A DNA stretch of 64,000 nt from Seminavis robusta (Eukaryota; Bacillariophyta; Bacillariophyceae; Naviculales; Naviculaceae), in assembly GCA_903772945.1 (NCBI GenBank), contig CAICTM010000168.1:1-64000 (forward strand), written 5' to 3'. A program made the position numbers and the translations under genes. Positions 41,258-51,626 of this stretch are shown in pieces (the stretch's first letter is position 1; each line of letters opens with the position of its first letter). The notes beneath the pieces were generated by a model. It made no database searches. It was not told the DNA's origin and saw only the letters and a program-made list of their open reading frames with translations.

Positions 41258-42571
41258 ATGGCATCAGTGTATGAGGAAGACAACGATGACGGCGATGTGG
41301 AGGCTCAGCGTCTGGTACCTATTGCTATTGCTCCATTGAATTTGGCGAGCAACCACGTAGCGGAACCTAATGGTACTGGTGTTAGATCACTACTTTGCTC
41401 GCGACAAACTTATTTCCGTTTGATCTTTCTGCTTCCTTTTCTTCTCTGGCCGACCCAGTCTACTTTGTTCATTGGAGTCTGTGCTCTCCTCGCCGTGTCT
41501 TTTGTCACACTCCAACTGATCCACAATTATTTTCGATACCACCGTGCCGCACAGAGAAATTCGGAAACACGTGTCAAGTCCATCGCCTTTCACAGTGAAA
41601 AGCCCTGGATTCTCCTATCCTTCTATTCCGGGCACGTCGATTTGTGGAAACGAGACGAAAATGTCACGAAACGGTTCCTGATCAGTGACTCTCCCGTCCG
41701 AGATTGCAAATGGATGAATAATAACTCCACCAACAAAGATGATGATGACGACTGGATTGTCACTGCATCGGACGATGGCTGGATTCGTGTGGTCACGCCC
41801 ACGGGTCAAAAGATTATGGACTTTCCAAATGCGCATGACGACTACATTCGGTACTTGGCTGTGCATCCCACACAACCCTTGATTCTGTCGGCTGCAGATG
41901 ATCTGACCGTCAAACTGTGGGATATGGAGTACAATGGCACCTGCAGCAAAACATTCCAAGGGCACAATCATTACGTCATGATGGTAAAATTTCACCCAGA
42001 GGATCCCAACATATTTGCCACTGCTTCCCTGGATCGATTCATCAAGTTTTGGGACATTCGACAAGAGTCCAGCGCCTTGTTTGAACTCGAAGGTCATGAC
42101 GCGGGAGTCAACACCATTGACTTTTGCAACGACAACCCCACTATTATGGCATCTGGGGCCGACGACTATCGGGTCCATATCTGGCATCATCCTACACGAC
42201 AATTATTGCACAAGCTAGAAGGACATTCCGATAATGTCTCGGCTGTTCTATTTCATCCTTCACTGCCCATTCTCGTGTCCACATCCGAGGATGGCACTGT
42301 GAGGTGTTGGTCTGTGATGGATCCCCAAGACGAGTACAAGGCATTGCCACCACTCTGGAAGGACAACAGCAAGGGGTTTGGATGGACTTTGGCTGGAAAA
42401 GGCAATCAACTGGCAGTAGGTTTTGACCAAGGAAGCATCCTATTGGAATTGGAAGAAGATCCAACAGAGGAGGGCCTGATTGTCAAAATGACCAACGAAT
42501 ACAACGGATCGAACATGATCCTTGAGCAAGAACGAGTTCCTACAGAAACGTTTTCGCATCCTTCAGCCTAA
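41258..42571 (+). CDS. Membrane-anchored WD40 propeller related to coatomer beta'-subunit
   Basis: A single-exon gene of 437 residues with a strong start (ACCATGG). Residues 53-90 hold two hydrophobic segments (LIFLLPFLLW and FIGVCALLAVSFVTLQLI). From residue 103 a seven-bladed-type propeller runs to the end and follows the N-terminal propeller of beta'-COP closely: VKSIAFHSEKPWILLSFYSG, PVRDCKWM, DDYIRYLAVHPTQPLIL, GHNHYVMMVKFHPEDPN, FATASLDRFIKFW, GHDAGVNTIDF, GHSDNVSAVLFHPSLPILV, and LAVGFDQGSILLEL. The second propeller and alpha-solenoid of true beta'-COP (about 900 residues) are missing. It is therefore a paralogue, not COPB2. A role at ER or Golgi membranes, reading dilysine-type signals as COPI does, is inference. 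Confidence 0.85.
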   Translation: MASVYEEDNDDGDVEAQRLVPIAIAPLNLASNHVAEPNGTGVRSLLCSRQTYFRLIFLLPFLLWPTQSTLFIGVCALLAVSFVTLQLIHNYFRYHRAAQRNSETRVKSIAFHSEKPWILLSFYSGHVDLWKRDENVTKRFLISDSPVRDCKWMNNNSTNKDDDDDWIVTASDDGWIRVVTPTGQKIMDFPNAHDDYIRYLAVHPTQPLILSAADDLTVKLWDMEYNGTCSKTFQGHNHYVMMVKFHPEDPNIFATASLDRFIKFWDIRQESSALFELEGHDAGVNTIDFCNDNPTIMASGADDYRVHIWHHPTRQLLHKLEGHSDNVSAVLFHPSLPILVSTSEDGTVRCWSVMDPQDEYKALPPLWKDNSKGFGWTLAGKGNQLAVGFDQGSILLELEEDPTEEGLIVKMTNEYNGSNMILEQERVPTETFSHPSA

Positions 42572-42919
42572 TCAGCAATAACTCTTACTGTATGTTAGTG
42601 TTCTCTTTTGAGACTGTTGTTCCTCGCAAGAGTTTTGAAAGGCCGTATCTCAATAAGGGAATTTGGGGGCAATCAGACCCGAGGTCGTGGTGTTGCTCCG
42701 TGGTTGGGGACAAGGGGGTAGACTCGTTGAGGTCGGCATCGAGAAGGTCTAAAATATCTTTTTCTTGCTATTTTTTCCAATATTTTTGCTGCGCATCACA
42801 TCGCCATCACACCACTTCGATCCCCCACCCGCCACCAGCTCCACCACCCATTATTTTCTTATTCATTAACCTCCACTCTGTTCGCTACTACGCTTCTACC
42901 TTAACCACAATAGCATTGA
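42572..42919. other. Upstream region of the translin-TRAX gene
   Basis: No gene recognised. The region is rich in C and T before the start (about 42,780-42,900), which suits a promoter or 5' leader. Confidence 0.45.
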
Positions 42920-44500
42920 ATGATCAGACTCGGAAGAAGAAGCCTGATCAGCTCCCCCATCTTGTTGCTCACTCCTCCTCTGAGGCCCATCCCACTCTTT
43001 CAATCCTGGATCTTTTGTTCCTCGAGTAGTACTGGTACTGCTGCCGCCTTTTCCTCGATCAGCACACCACCCACCATAATGCCCGCCAGACCGTACTCGT
43101 TCTTGCCTGAAGGAAGCACGGGTCTGCTAGATCTTTCCAAGCTTGGAACTGACATTAGTGACGCCGAAGACAAGCGACAAGCGGGCTTTGATGCAGGTCG
43201 CAATATCAAGGCGGCTCTAGTGGCAGCCAAGGCAACCCTCGAAAGTGGCAAAGACGAAACGGATGACAGTTTGGAGAAACTAATCATTGAGACAGTGGGT
43301 GCCAAAGCCGATCGAAGTCCCCGCGAAGCCAATCTGCATTACCAAGTAGAAGATTTTGTCAGACATCAAGCGTTTTTGCAGTTTTTAAAGGATGCTACCC
43401 TATTGCCTCCATCGGCGACTCCCTATGCGACAGACGAAGAGTACTTGGCAGGTGCCTGCATGGGTCTAGCGCAGGATTTGGCCAAGTACGGAATTGGACG
43501 GGCCACCATCAGAGATGCCGAGTCGGTAAACTGTGCCAAAGTACTGGTCGGAGAAATACTGGGGTATCTACTGCAATTTGACTTTCGCAATGGACCTCTT
43601 CGGCGCAAATATGACGGCACCAAGTATGCGTTGAAGACTCTGGAAACACTGCTCTATGAACTAGCCGTCACCGGGACATCTGTCAGTAACGCCAAAGAGG
43701 GCGGCGAAAAACCTGCCAAATTGCAAAAGACTGAAAACGAAGAACCATCCAAACTGCTGGCTCACGACGAGCTCAAAGAGCTACGAGAGCGCATGGAACA
43801 TCGTGATGCACTACGAGAAACTCTCATCAAACGATGCCGAGATGGACAAAAGGCGGCCAAACAGGCAATATTCGCACTCCATCGTGGCGATCCCAAGAAG
43901 GCCAAAACGCTCATAGATCAATGCGAAGAATGCGTCAAAAATGATCTGCTTCCTATTGTACACGAAGAACCACCACTCAAATATGGAAGCTTTTCCAACA
44001 TGTTGGAAGAGTATTGTGAAGCAAAGCTATTCTATGCATGGTTGTTTGGAGATACCACCAAAGTGCCCGACGATGTCAACAATAAGCCTTCCACAACGCT
44101 ATTGAAGAAGGAAGAATTGCTGGAAACCTTGCTCGGCAAGACAGACGACAATACGGAACCAGATTATGAAATTGGGATTTACCTGGGTGGCATTTGTGAT
44201 CTTACGGGAGAAATTGGCCGTTTCGCCGTGCAACAAGCCACCCTGCGAGATGAAGAGTGTGTCAAACTATCGCTGCAAACCAATAAATCCATCCTCAGTG
44301 CTCTGCAAATGATGGGACGGTCACCCCGAGACATTGGCAAGAAAATGGGAGCGTTGGAAAAGAGCGTCGAGAAAATTGAAAGGATATTGTACGAAATGAG
44401 CTTATCCGAGGCGGCGGGTGGACGGAATGTTCAAACGTCGACGGCAACCATGGATGTCGAACCAGAAGGCAAGGCTATGGATAGTAGTAGCCGTCATTAA
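42920..44500 (+). CDS. Tandem translin-TRAX fusion protein
   Basis: A 526-residue frame from ATG 42920; ATG 43079 (giving 473 residues) may be the real start, since the first 53 residues are an Arg/Ser/Leu-rich presequence-like stretch. Residues about 85-255 are a translin domain, best seen at its end: RNGPLRRKYDGTKYALKTLE, LLYELAVTG. Residues about 285-500 are a second translin-fold domain of TRAX type: LIKRCRDGQKAAKQAIFALH, then EEYCEAKLFYAWL and GICDLTGEIGRF. The acidic residues E364, E367 and D427 match the three catalytic residues of human TRAX in C3PO; the first domain lacks them. C3PO is normally a separate-subunit RNase that handles passenger strands and tRNA fragments. One chain carrying both halves is unusual. 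Confidence 0.88.
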   Translation: MIRLGRRSLISSPILLLTPPLRPIPLFQSWIFCSSSSTGTAAAFSSISTPPTIMPARPYSFLPEGSTGLLDLSKLGTDISDAEDKRQAGFDAGRNIKAALVAAKATLESGKDETDDSLEKLIIETVGAKADRSPREANLHYQVEDFVRHQAFLQFLKDATLLPPSATPYATDEEYLAGACMGLAQDLAKYGIGRATIRDAESVNCAKVLVGEILGYLLQFDFRNGPLRRKYDGTKYALKTLETLLYELAVTGTSVSNAKEGGEKPAKLQKTENEEPSKLLAHDELKELRERMEHRDALRETLIKRCRDGQKAAKQAIFALHRGDPKKAKTLIDQCEECVKNDLLPIVHEEPPLKYGSFSNMLEEYCEAKLFYAWLFGDTTKVPDDVNNKPSTTLLKKEELLETLLGKTDDNTEPDYEIGIYLGGICDLTGEIGRFAVQQATLRDEECVKLSLQTNKSILSALQMMGRSPRDIGKKMGALEKSVEKIERILYEMSLSEAAGGRNVQTSTATMDVEPEGKAMDSSSRH

Positions 44501-44535
44501 TCAATTAACGCGTATGTTGAATTGTTCTTTTGGAG

Positions 44536-47500
44536 CTATCTTGACCATCTTTTACCTTTGGGCGTGTAGATACTCACGTACGTATCGGTTGCACCTGCCG
44601 CCAAGATCGGTTTGTAAGGATGCCACTCAAGGCAACTGACTGGCCCAATCCGATGGTTCGACATCTCTTCGTGATAGCGAATCACCCTCACTGTATCACC
44701 ATCCAAGGTCAGGATCTTGATGAATTGTGCGTGTGAACCTGTCGCAACCACAGGGATCTTCTTGTGTACAGCCAATGCCGTCATTGTGCTTCGCTGCACC
44801 TCCAATGTCAACTGGCTCGTTGACATTCTCAGATCCCACACTTTAATGTCACCAGCGATACCGCCCGTCACAATTTGACCACCATAACCACCGTATCCAG
44901 TAAATGTCGTGTTGACAATCCAACTGTTGTGTTCTTCGTACTTGGTGGGGCGGCGCCGTTTGGTCCACGATTTTGCCCCACTCTGTGCCTCGGCGACTGC
45001 AGCATTACAACGAATGTCGAATACTTTCATGGTACCATCGGAGTATCCACCCACCAAAACGCTTGGTCCAATTCCTGGTGATCCCTTTGGTTCGTCCTTT
45101 CCGAGAGTTTCGTAGTCCCAAGCGCTCGTTAGGGTGGTCAGGCAAGCCTTTGTGTCTGTCTCCAGCACATTTCGGCACTTCTCGGCCTCAATATCCCAAC
45201 ACTTCAAATACTTGCTGTCGCCCCCGGCAATGAGTGTGCCGCTGTACTGCTGCCATTCGCAGACCAATCCGCTTCTTCCGCGAGATCCAGCAACAACATC
45301 TGAAGCTGCAAAGAAGCTTGACACAAGACGAGGAGGGTCGAGACTTGCTTCTCCATTGTTCTCAACTAGACCATCCCAGATTCGAGCGGAACCGTCGTCG
45401 CAACCAATGAGAAAAAGACTAGTCGATGCTCCATTGATCCAAGTTGCGGTTGTCATCCTCGTCCCTTTGGGGTTGCCATTCATAAAAGAAACTGATCGTT
45501 GTCCTTCCTCGACGTCCCAAACAGTGACGCCATCTTCGGCTCCGCAAGCCACGATGATATCTTCGAAGGGATGGAACTTGAGCATTGTAGTCATTTTGAC
45601 GCCAGTATTGCGTAGTAGCTTTCTCTCTCTCAACTCTAGCTCGCGTTTCAGCGCGTAGCTTGCGACGTCATCTTCAGCGTTTTCAGTGGGCGGAGTCATA
45701 ATATCCTCAATGCTTTGCTTCGTAGGTTTCGGTGCCTTCGGCGTTAGGTCCTTGAAATGAGTTTCAAGCTCTTGAACGCTCTCTAGTGATAGGAAGTTGC
45801 GACGCCCTTGATAAGCCCTGGTTGCACCTTCCGGGCTCAAAGGGTCCAACTCGGCATCCTGGTCTCGCTCGGTCTGGGAGTCAATGGTTTCATTAAAGAT
45901 GCTCTTTTTCCAATCGTAGAATTTGGATTTGGGAAGGCTGTAATCCAGAGTCGACTTGGCGGACTCGCCACGATCTCCTCCTTGTGGGTGGTTCTTGCCA
46001 CCAGAGAGATCCAAGGCGGAGCCGGCAACGATGCCACTAACAGGCGTAGCCAAGTCTGAAGCGACGCGTCTAAGGACAGCAGGGTTTTGTCGACTTGGGT
46101 TAAGTCGATGCGGGGGACCGTCGCTACGCGGAGGATTGGCTTCATCCTGGCGCTCCGAATCAAAATGTGCTGGACTCAAGCCCTCTTCCTCTATGCCGGC
46201 CAGTTCTTTCTTTCTCGGAGTCTCGTCGTCAGCATGAAGGTCCGCTCGCCGTCTCATGAGGGTTTCATGAACAAACATCACAACGTCGTTTGCTGCACTC
46301 GATACCTCTGGGTGCGGATCGTGGTGTTGCAACTTGCGGAGTGTCTTCCATATCTCAAGAAATCTTTCGATGCTTTCACCGTCTACCTCTTCGAGCTCAA
46401 TGTCATAGCGGCTCGGAGGACGGCTGTTCTTGGCGTCGTCGGCGCCATCAGTATCGGCGGGAGTTTTATTATCGACTCCTTCCGGCTCATCCTGCCGACC
46501 TATAGACTGATCATTGGCAACTCTAAGGAAGGCATCAAGATATTTCCCAACGGCGGCAGCAATAGACATGATAACCTCGCATCGAACTGTGGCACTTCCA
46601 TCGTCGGCCCCATTCGCAACGCCTTCCAAAATCTCCAAATCGAAATCAAGTCGGGGCTGATCATTGTAGACAGTTGGCTGTCGTGGCGGTGTTTGTTCGT
46701 GGTACAGATCTGGAGGCATCAGCGGCCCCGTGTGTCTGCTTGGACTTCCAAACATTGAGTTGTCTAGGCTCACAGGCCTTCCAACGCTCCCAACCATAAA
46801 TCCAGGGCCCGGTCCTCCCAAGCTGGGTCCTCCTACCGGCATGGTGGGCCCACCAAGGTTGGGCCCACCCAGGTTTGGTCCGCCCAAGCTGGGACCTCCA
46901 AGGTTGACACCTCCCAAGTTGGGCTGCATAGGGATCATGTACGGTTGTGATTGTGGCATCAAGTGAAGCGGCTGATTGAGCATGGTGTGTTGGCCTCCCG
47001 GCATCAAACCTGGCTGCATGGGAGGCATCGGCTGTACGCCTGTCATCGGGCCTCCTGGCATCGGCTGTTGCAACAGCATTGGATGCTGGTGTGGATGTTG
47101 GGGTTGGTGTTGATGCTGGGGGTGCCAATGAAGGTTTGACATCCCTGGGGCATTGGCAAAGGAGGGTTGAAGACCGACGGGAATGGGAGCACCAGGGGGG
47201 ATGACCATGCCTGGAGGCATCCGCGGTGGAACCAAAGGGTGCGACGACGGCCCCGTTTGAAACTGAGGCGCTTGCCCAAGCGGCCCTGCCAAACTTGGCA
47301 AATCCGGCGAGGCAGGTGGATTCATCTTGGGCGGTGATTCCAATAGGCACCCAAGGGCGTAGCACGCAGCCGCGCGTACATCTGCATTGCAATCCTTCAT
47401 TCGGCTCACAAGGCGTTGCTGAATTCCGTTTCCGAAGGCTTCATTCTGGCACGCTTGGTTTGCCTTCATCATACTTCCCAAGCATAAGCATAGCCACATT

Positions 47501-50101
47501 CGGAAGGGGGCTGGGTGGTGGAACTCAGCCACATCCCTGTCCGGGCCCATTTCAGCGAACTCTCCGGCCTCGTACGAAGATAGCAATGCGTTTATTGTGC
47601 CGGGCAAGTTGAGGCGGCTGCATTCCATTTGCCCTTGTTCGTATCCATTAGCAGCAACTGCCAAAATGAAAGCGGCAAGAGTCCGTTCCTTCGCAGCTTC
47701 CCTGGCAGCCTCGTCAGAAGAAGTCTGAATAAATGTCAAGCGCTGTATGAAGTGTTGGAGAGCTCCATCCTTGACCAGGTCTACTTGACACGAAGAATCG
47801 AAGTCTATAATATAAGCCCAGATACTGACCAGCAAGCTCTTGTATTCGGGACTCTGAAGCAGTTTCATGACATAGGGGAAAATGCCAAGGCTTAGTGAAA
47901 TGTTCACGGCCCATGGCCCCAGTTCGAGAAACTTGCGCAGTAGCCGCAGTGCTCGAATTCGATGCACCTGCGACAGAAGGACTTGCAAGACCACTGGCAA
48001 TTGCTCTGGGGATTCCATGGGCATTCCTGAATTCAGATACATTTTGCGGATTGGTGCAAAGTCTAACCACACTTCAAAGGCTGTCAATTGCTCGGAAAAG
48101 AAGGGAGACGAAATGCTCGATGCAGGGCCAGTGACATTGCCATCTGCAGGTGTCACCTCAACATGAACGGTCTGGGCCGCCTCTTCTCCATTGTTGCCAG
48201 CGCCTCGATTTTTATCCCCTGGGGCAGGGGAAGGCTTCAAGACGTGGTTTCCAAGGATACCATCTTTCATCAGCCCAAAAAGACACGTTTCCATGGCCAA
48301 ATCAAAGGCGGACCACAGTGGATGTCGATCAATTCCAGGTGGCAGGGGTGGATGGGATTGAGGTGTGCAATCCAGAGATCGAAGGATCCGATCCGCTAGC
48401 AAGAAGTTGCGAAACATACTTGCTACCAACAAGTCCTGCCGAAAGAGTCTCTGAAAGAGCGGCTTGGGTAGAACATTCCAAGCAATCGAGTCAGTGACTG
48501 CCGTAAAGATCCAATTGAGCTCTCCCAGTGGAGTCTTTCGGTCATTTTCCTTTCCAGGTATGGCGTCCACTGCATCTGGATGCAGCTCTCCCATGCTGAG
48601 TGGATTGCGTCGGACAAACCATCGAAGCGCCATCTTGATGGGAGTCGTCAAGCACGAGGTGAAGATATCGGCAGGATAATCTGGATGCATGGGAAGCCAT
48701 TCTCCTTCCGAAGTGGGACAGAGCACTATAGTATCACGAACCCACTGAGAAGACATGACTTCCATGTATCGTTCTTCTTCGGCAGCGTCTGCATCTTGAG
48801 ACAATCGAGGGAGAGGAGAATCCGGCGGTGTGGTTTCGGAAATTGGGGCTGTCAGAAAGGGGATCAAAATCGCAGCAGAGGAGCAATCCAGTACAACGAT
48901 ACTGGGCTTGCCCATCCATTGCCTCAGATCTGTGATGGACAATGGAATGTATTCTGTATGGTTCTTATCAAATACCCAAATCTCCCCATTTGCCGTTGGT
49001 CTCGGAACGCCATGTCCATTGTAATGTAATAGAATTCTTTCATGACGTGCCTGGCGGCGTAGCCATAAACAGAGCGCTCTGACATCCTCCACAGTTGGAT
49101 CAAGAGCTCTCCGGTACTTTAATGGACGGGCTGCTCTTTGTTGCTGCCAACGTGCATACTGTGATTCCAATCGTTCTCCAATTTTCTCTTTTGCCCGGGC
49201 TCGGCTAGTTGTCGATGGATCCATCCAGCATTGAAGCTTGGCACATGGATGAGGTTTTATGATATCTGGTGGGTCAGTTCCTACATTCAGCGCCTAATGA
49301 TTCGATTCGGAACAAAACTTGTGAGAAAGAATGCCAGAATAGATCGAGAGCCGCAGGAGCCAGGGCAATCAATATTCCAAGGATACAGAATACAGAACAT
49401 TAGTTGTGGCTCACCATGACAAGACCGACTCCCACAGTTTTCATTCGATCGCGGAGACGCCAGCTGGGAACAACACCTTCTGCAGCTTCTTCTCCAGCCG
49501 CTGTAGCTGATTGTGATATAGTGGATTTAGTGATTGTGGCTCTTGTGGGCGTTGATGGGTGAGGAGAAGACGGACTTCTTCGAACACCAATGTCAGGGGT
49601 ATCCGTGGCCACAGCATTACTTGCATTCGCGCTGATGTTGGGCCCTCCTCCCCCCACTGCAGAGAGTCCCATGGAGCTACTGGATCTTGGAATGATACTA
49701 AAGGAACTGACCCGTTGTAGAACCGAAGCCCCACCTGCCGCCGCATCGGCTTCTTCTCGGTGGGAAAACGGTGTACCCTTGTCATCTTTCTTGCTCAAAG
49801 ATACTGGACCACCTGTATATTGCTCAAAGGGAGTCACCTCGAGATAAGGAGCCAGATTCTGTCTATCAAAGAAGATCTTGTTCCTTTGACTGTCGTGGCC
49901 TAACATGTTGATAAGGTAGCAAGTGAGTATCCACAGATGATGAATGCAGCACATGCATCGGGGATCCATGGAGCATGGGAAGAATTGCCGATGCCTCGAT
50001 GGCAAGAAATCCAGAAATCCAGCAAGCAAAAAAGCGCAAATGCACTCGATCAGAGCATTAAAAGCTGAAAGCCTCCATAAATCTTGCAAAAGGCGCATCA
50101 T
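44536..50101 (-). CDS. RPTOR: Raptor, TORC1 scaffold
   Basis: Exons 50101-49415 and 49293-44536 (121-bp intron, phase 0) give up to 1814 residues. The conserved part starts with SWRLRDRMKTVGVGLVM|ALNVGTDPPD, joined by the intron, then the caspase-like RNC domain with LHYNGHGVPRPTANGEIWVF and VVLDCSSAAIL; the His and Cys of the caspase dyad are present. LFTSCLTTPIKMALRWF follows. HEAT repeats come next, interrupted by a Pro/Gly/Met/His-rich insert with NLGGP repeats (about 46,760-47,300). The C-terminus is a WD40 propeller ending VSIYTPKGKRWSR. The first 65 residues look unlike Raptor and may include intron; an AG at the end of ATGTTAG near 49,900 is a possible acceptor. Raptor presents substrates to TOR kinase. 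Its 3' end lies 35 bp from the translin-TRAX stop. Confidence 0.93.
46790..46930 (-). repeat. GGTCCTCCCAAGCTGGG-type coding repeat in Raptor
   Basis: Near-identical 15-base units (GGGCCCACC AAGGTT and variants) encode tandem NLGGP. This minisatellite lies inside the low-complexity insert of the HEAT region. Confidence 0.7.
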
Positions 50102-50804
50102 TATCGGTATATCGGTATTAAAATAGACTACTGGTACCGGTAGCTAGACTACTAGTATTTACATACATCATACGATTTACATACATGTACGGTACCAGCA
50201 GATTTAATGCCATTTCGTAATAACGATGCAGAGCTGGTAAATACCGATTCCACTTGTACCACCAATGAAACCGTTCCCAAGCGTGTTTCCGGCTTACTGG
50301 TACTACTAGCTAGTACAGTCGTACCGTTCCAGCGGGCCATGCAACCTTCTGATGAAGTTTTTTCAACACGGTCGGGGGGTTCAGAGCCCAGGTTGACTCG
50401 ATTATCTACGGAAGTTGTGATGAAACCTATTGTCTTCTAACCAAGTTGACCCAGTGAAGCAAGCCAAGCCTTGGCGACCGAGTGAGACTGAACAACTATG
50501 AGCATCAAAATTGATTCAGATCGAGTTTGAGTCTAAGCGCTGATAAAGAAAATGGCGGTAATAGCATGTCAAGCTTGCTTTTTATCATTAAATGAGTGAG
50601 TGAGTGAGTGAGTGCTACTTCAACGAAACCTCTGTAGGGCTGCCAATCTGAATTGATTTGATACTTGCTTGCAGCCAACGACAATGACAGAAAGAGCATT
50701 GCTTGAGAGCGGGTAACAAGGTAGGATGGATATGATGAAGAGTTGGAAGTACATGTACATGTAGCTTGGGGCATTCTTCCATCAAATCAGTTTCCCAGTC
50801 TTTA
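50102..50804. other. Intergenic with palindromic GTACCGGTA motifs and a GAGT run
   Basis: No gene seen. TACCGGTA motifs lie near 50,133 and GTACGGTACC near 50,188; a (GAGT)5 microsatellite is at about 50,593-50,614. Confidence 0.5.
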
Positions 50805-50907
50805 TTAGTACTGCTGCGAATTGTCCCATTGCTGCTGCTGCTGTTGCTGAGAGTTATCCCATTGCTGCTGCTGTTGTTGTTGCTGCGAATTGTCCCATTG
50901 CTGCTGC

Positions 50908-50938
<31 letters not shown>

Positions 50939-51626
50939 CATATTGCATTTTTGCGTGTTCGTAGTGCAAGAATCGATCAAGCTCTTCCAAAGCTTGACAA
51001 GCTTCTGCTGCCTGTCCCAGCCGGTCTTGCGACCACTGGCACTCCTCACTACTGTTGGCATCTCCCATGGCATTTTGCAATCCGGTCGCAGCAATTTCTT
51101 CCACTTCTTCCCATGCCAGTTGCGCCTCTTTGGATTGCGTTCCGTACTGTTGCGTGATAGCTCGCGCCTTCAACTTGGAATCCCAGAGACCTGGAATCTG
51201 AGGCGCTGGCTTTTTTTCGGGCGGTGCCAACTTGATGGCCTGCAGCTCAGCTATCACGTCCTTCATGAAATACTCATTGTATTGTCGATTCCAGTGCTGG
51301 GTCCGTCGCAGAAGCATTTCCATTGTTTGTTGTACTTCCTGATAGGCGTTCGCCAGCTGTTCCTCGGTTAATCGGTATTCTTCATTGCCACTGTACGCAT
51401 TGGCTGCGTTGGCATTCGCATCAAACTCTTCCACTGTTTCCCAGGCAAGTCTGGCTTCGGGTGACGTGGGACCGTATCGTTCCGAGGCGTCCATGGCAGC
51501 ACGGATGTTCTCCGAGTTGGCGAACAACGTTGTGGGGGTAACGTACGTTGTCGTGGGGATCATGGGGAATGGCTGAAAGGCGGTTGCCGGAACAAGGCTG
51601 GCAATGAAGATGGCTGAGAATCTCAT
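50805..51626 (-). CDS. Plastid protein with two CP12-like repeats and a Q-rich WDNS tail
   Basis: A single-exon gene of 273 residues. The signal peptide ends in the plastid-type motif ATAF|QPF (residues 14-20). Two copies of a CP12-like module follow: ENIRAAMDASERYGPTSPEA with AWETVEEF (about 38-75), and LKARAITQQYGTQSKEAQ with AWEEVEEI (about 150-190). In CP12 the AWD-VEEL core is the family mark. The N-terminal Cys pair is absent in both; two Cys (CQW, CQAL) follow the second copy. The tail consists of three QWDNSQ units separated by runs of 7-14 Gln. CP12 normally ties GAPDH to phosphoribulokinase in the dark under thioredoxin control; whether this protein does so is open. Confidence 0.82.

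Noticed and set aside
41258-42571. Calling the WD40 protein COPB2
   Set aside because: It lacks more than half of COPB2 and has a membrane anchor; it is a relative, not the coatomer subunit itself.
51377-51626. Possible plain CP12 called from the first repeat alone
   Set aside because: The frame continues through a second repeat and the Q-rich tail, and the Cys pair of true CP12 is missing.
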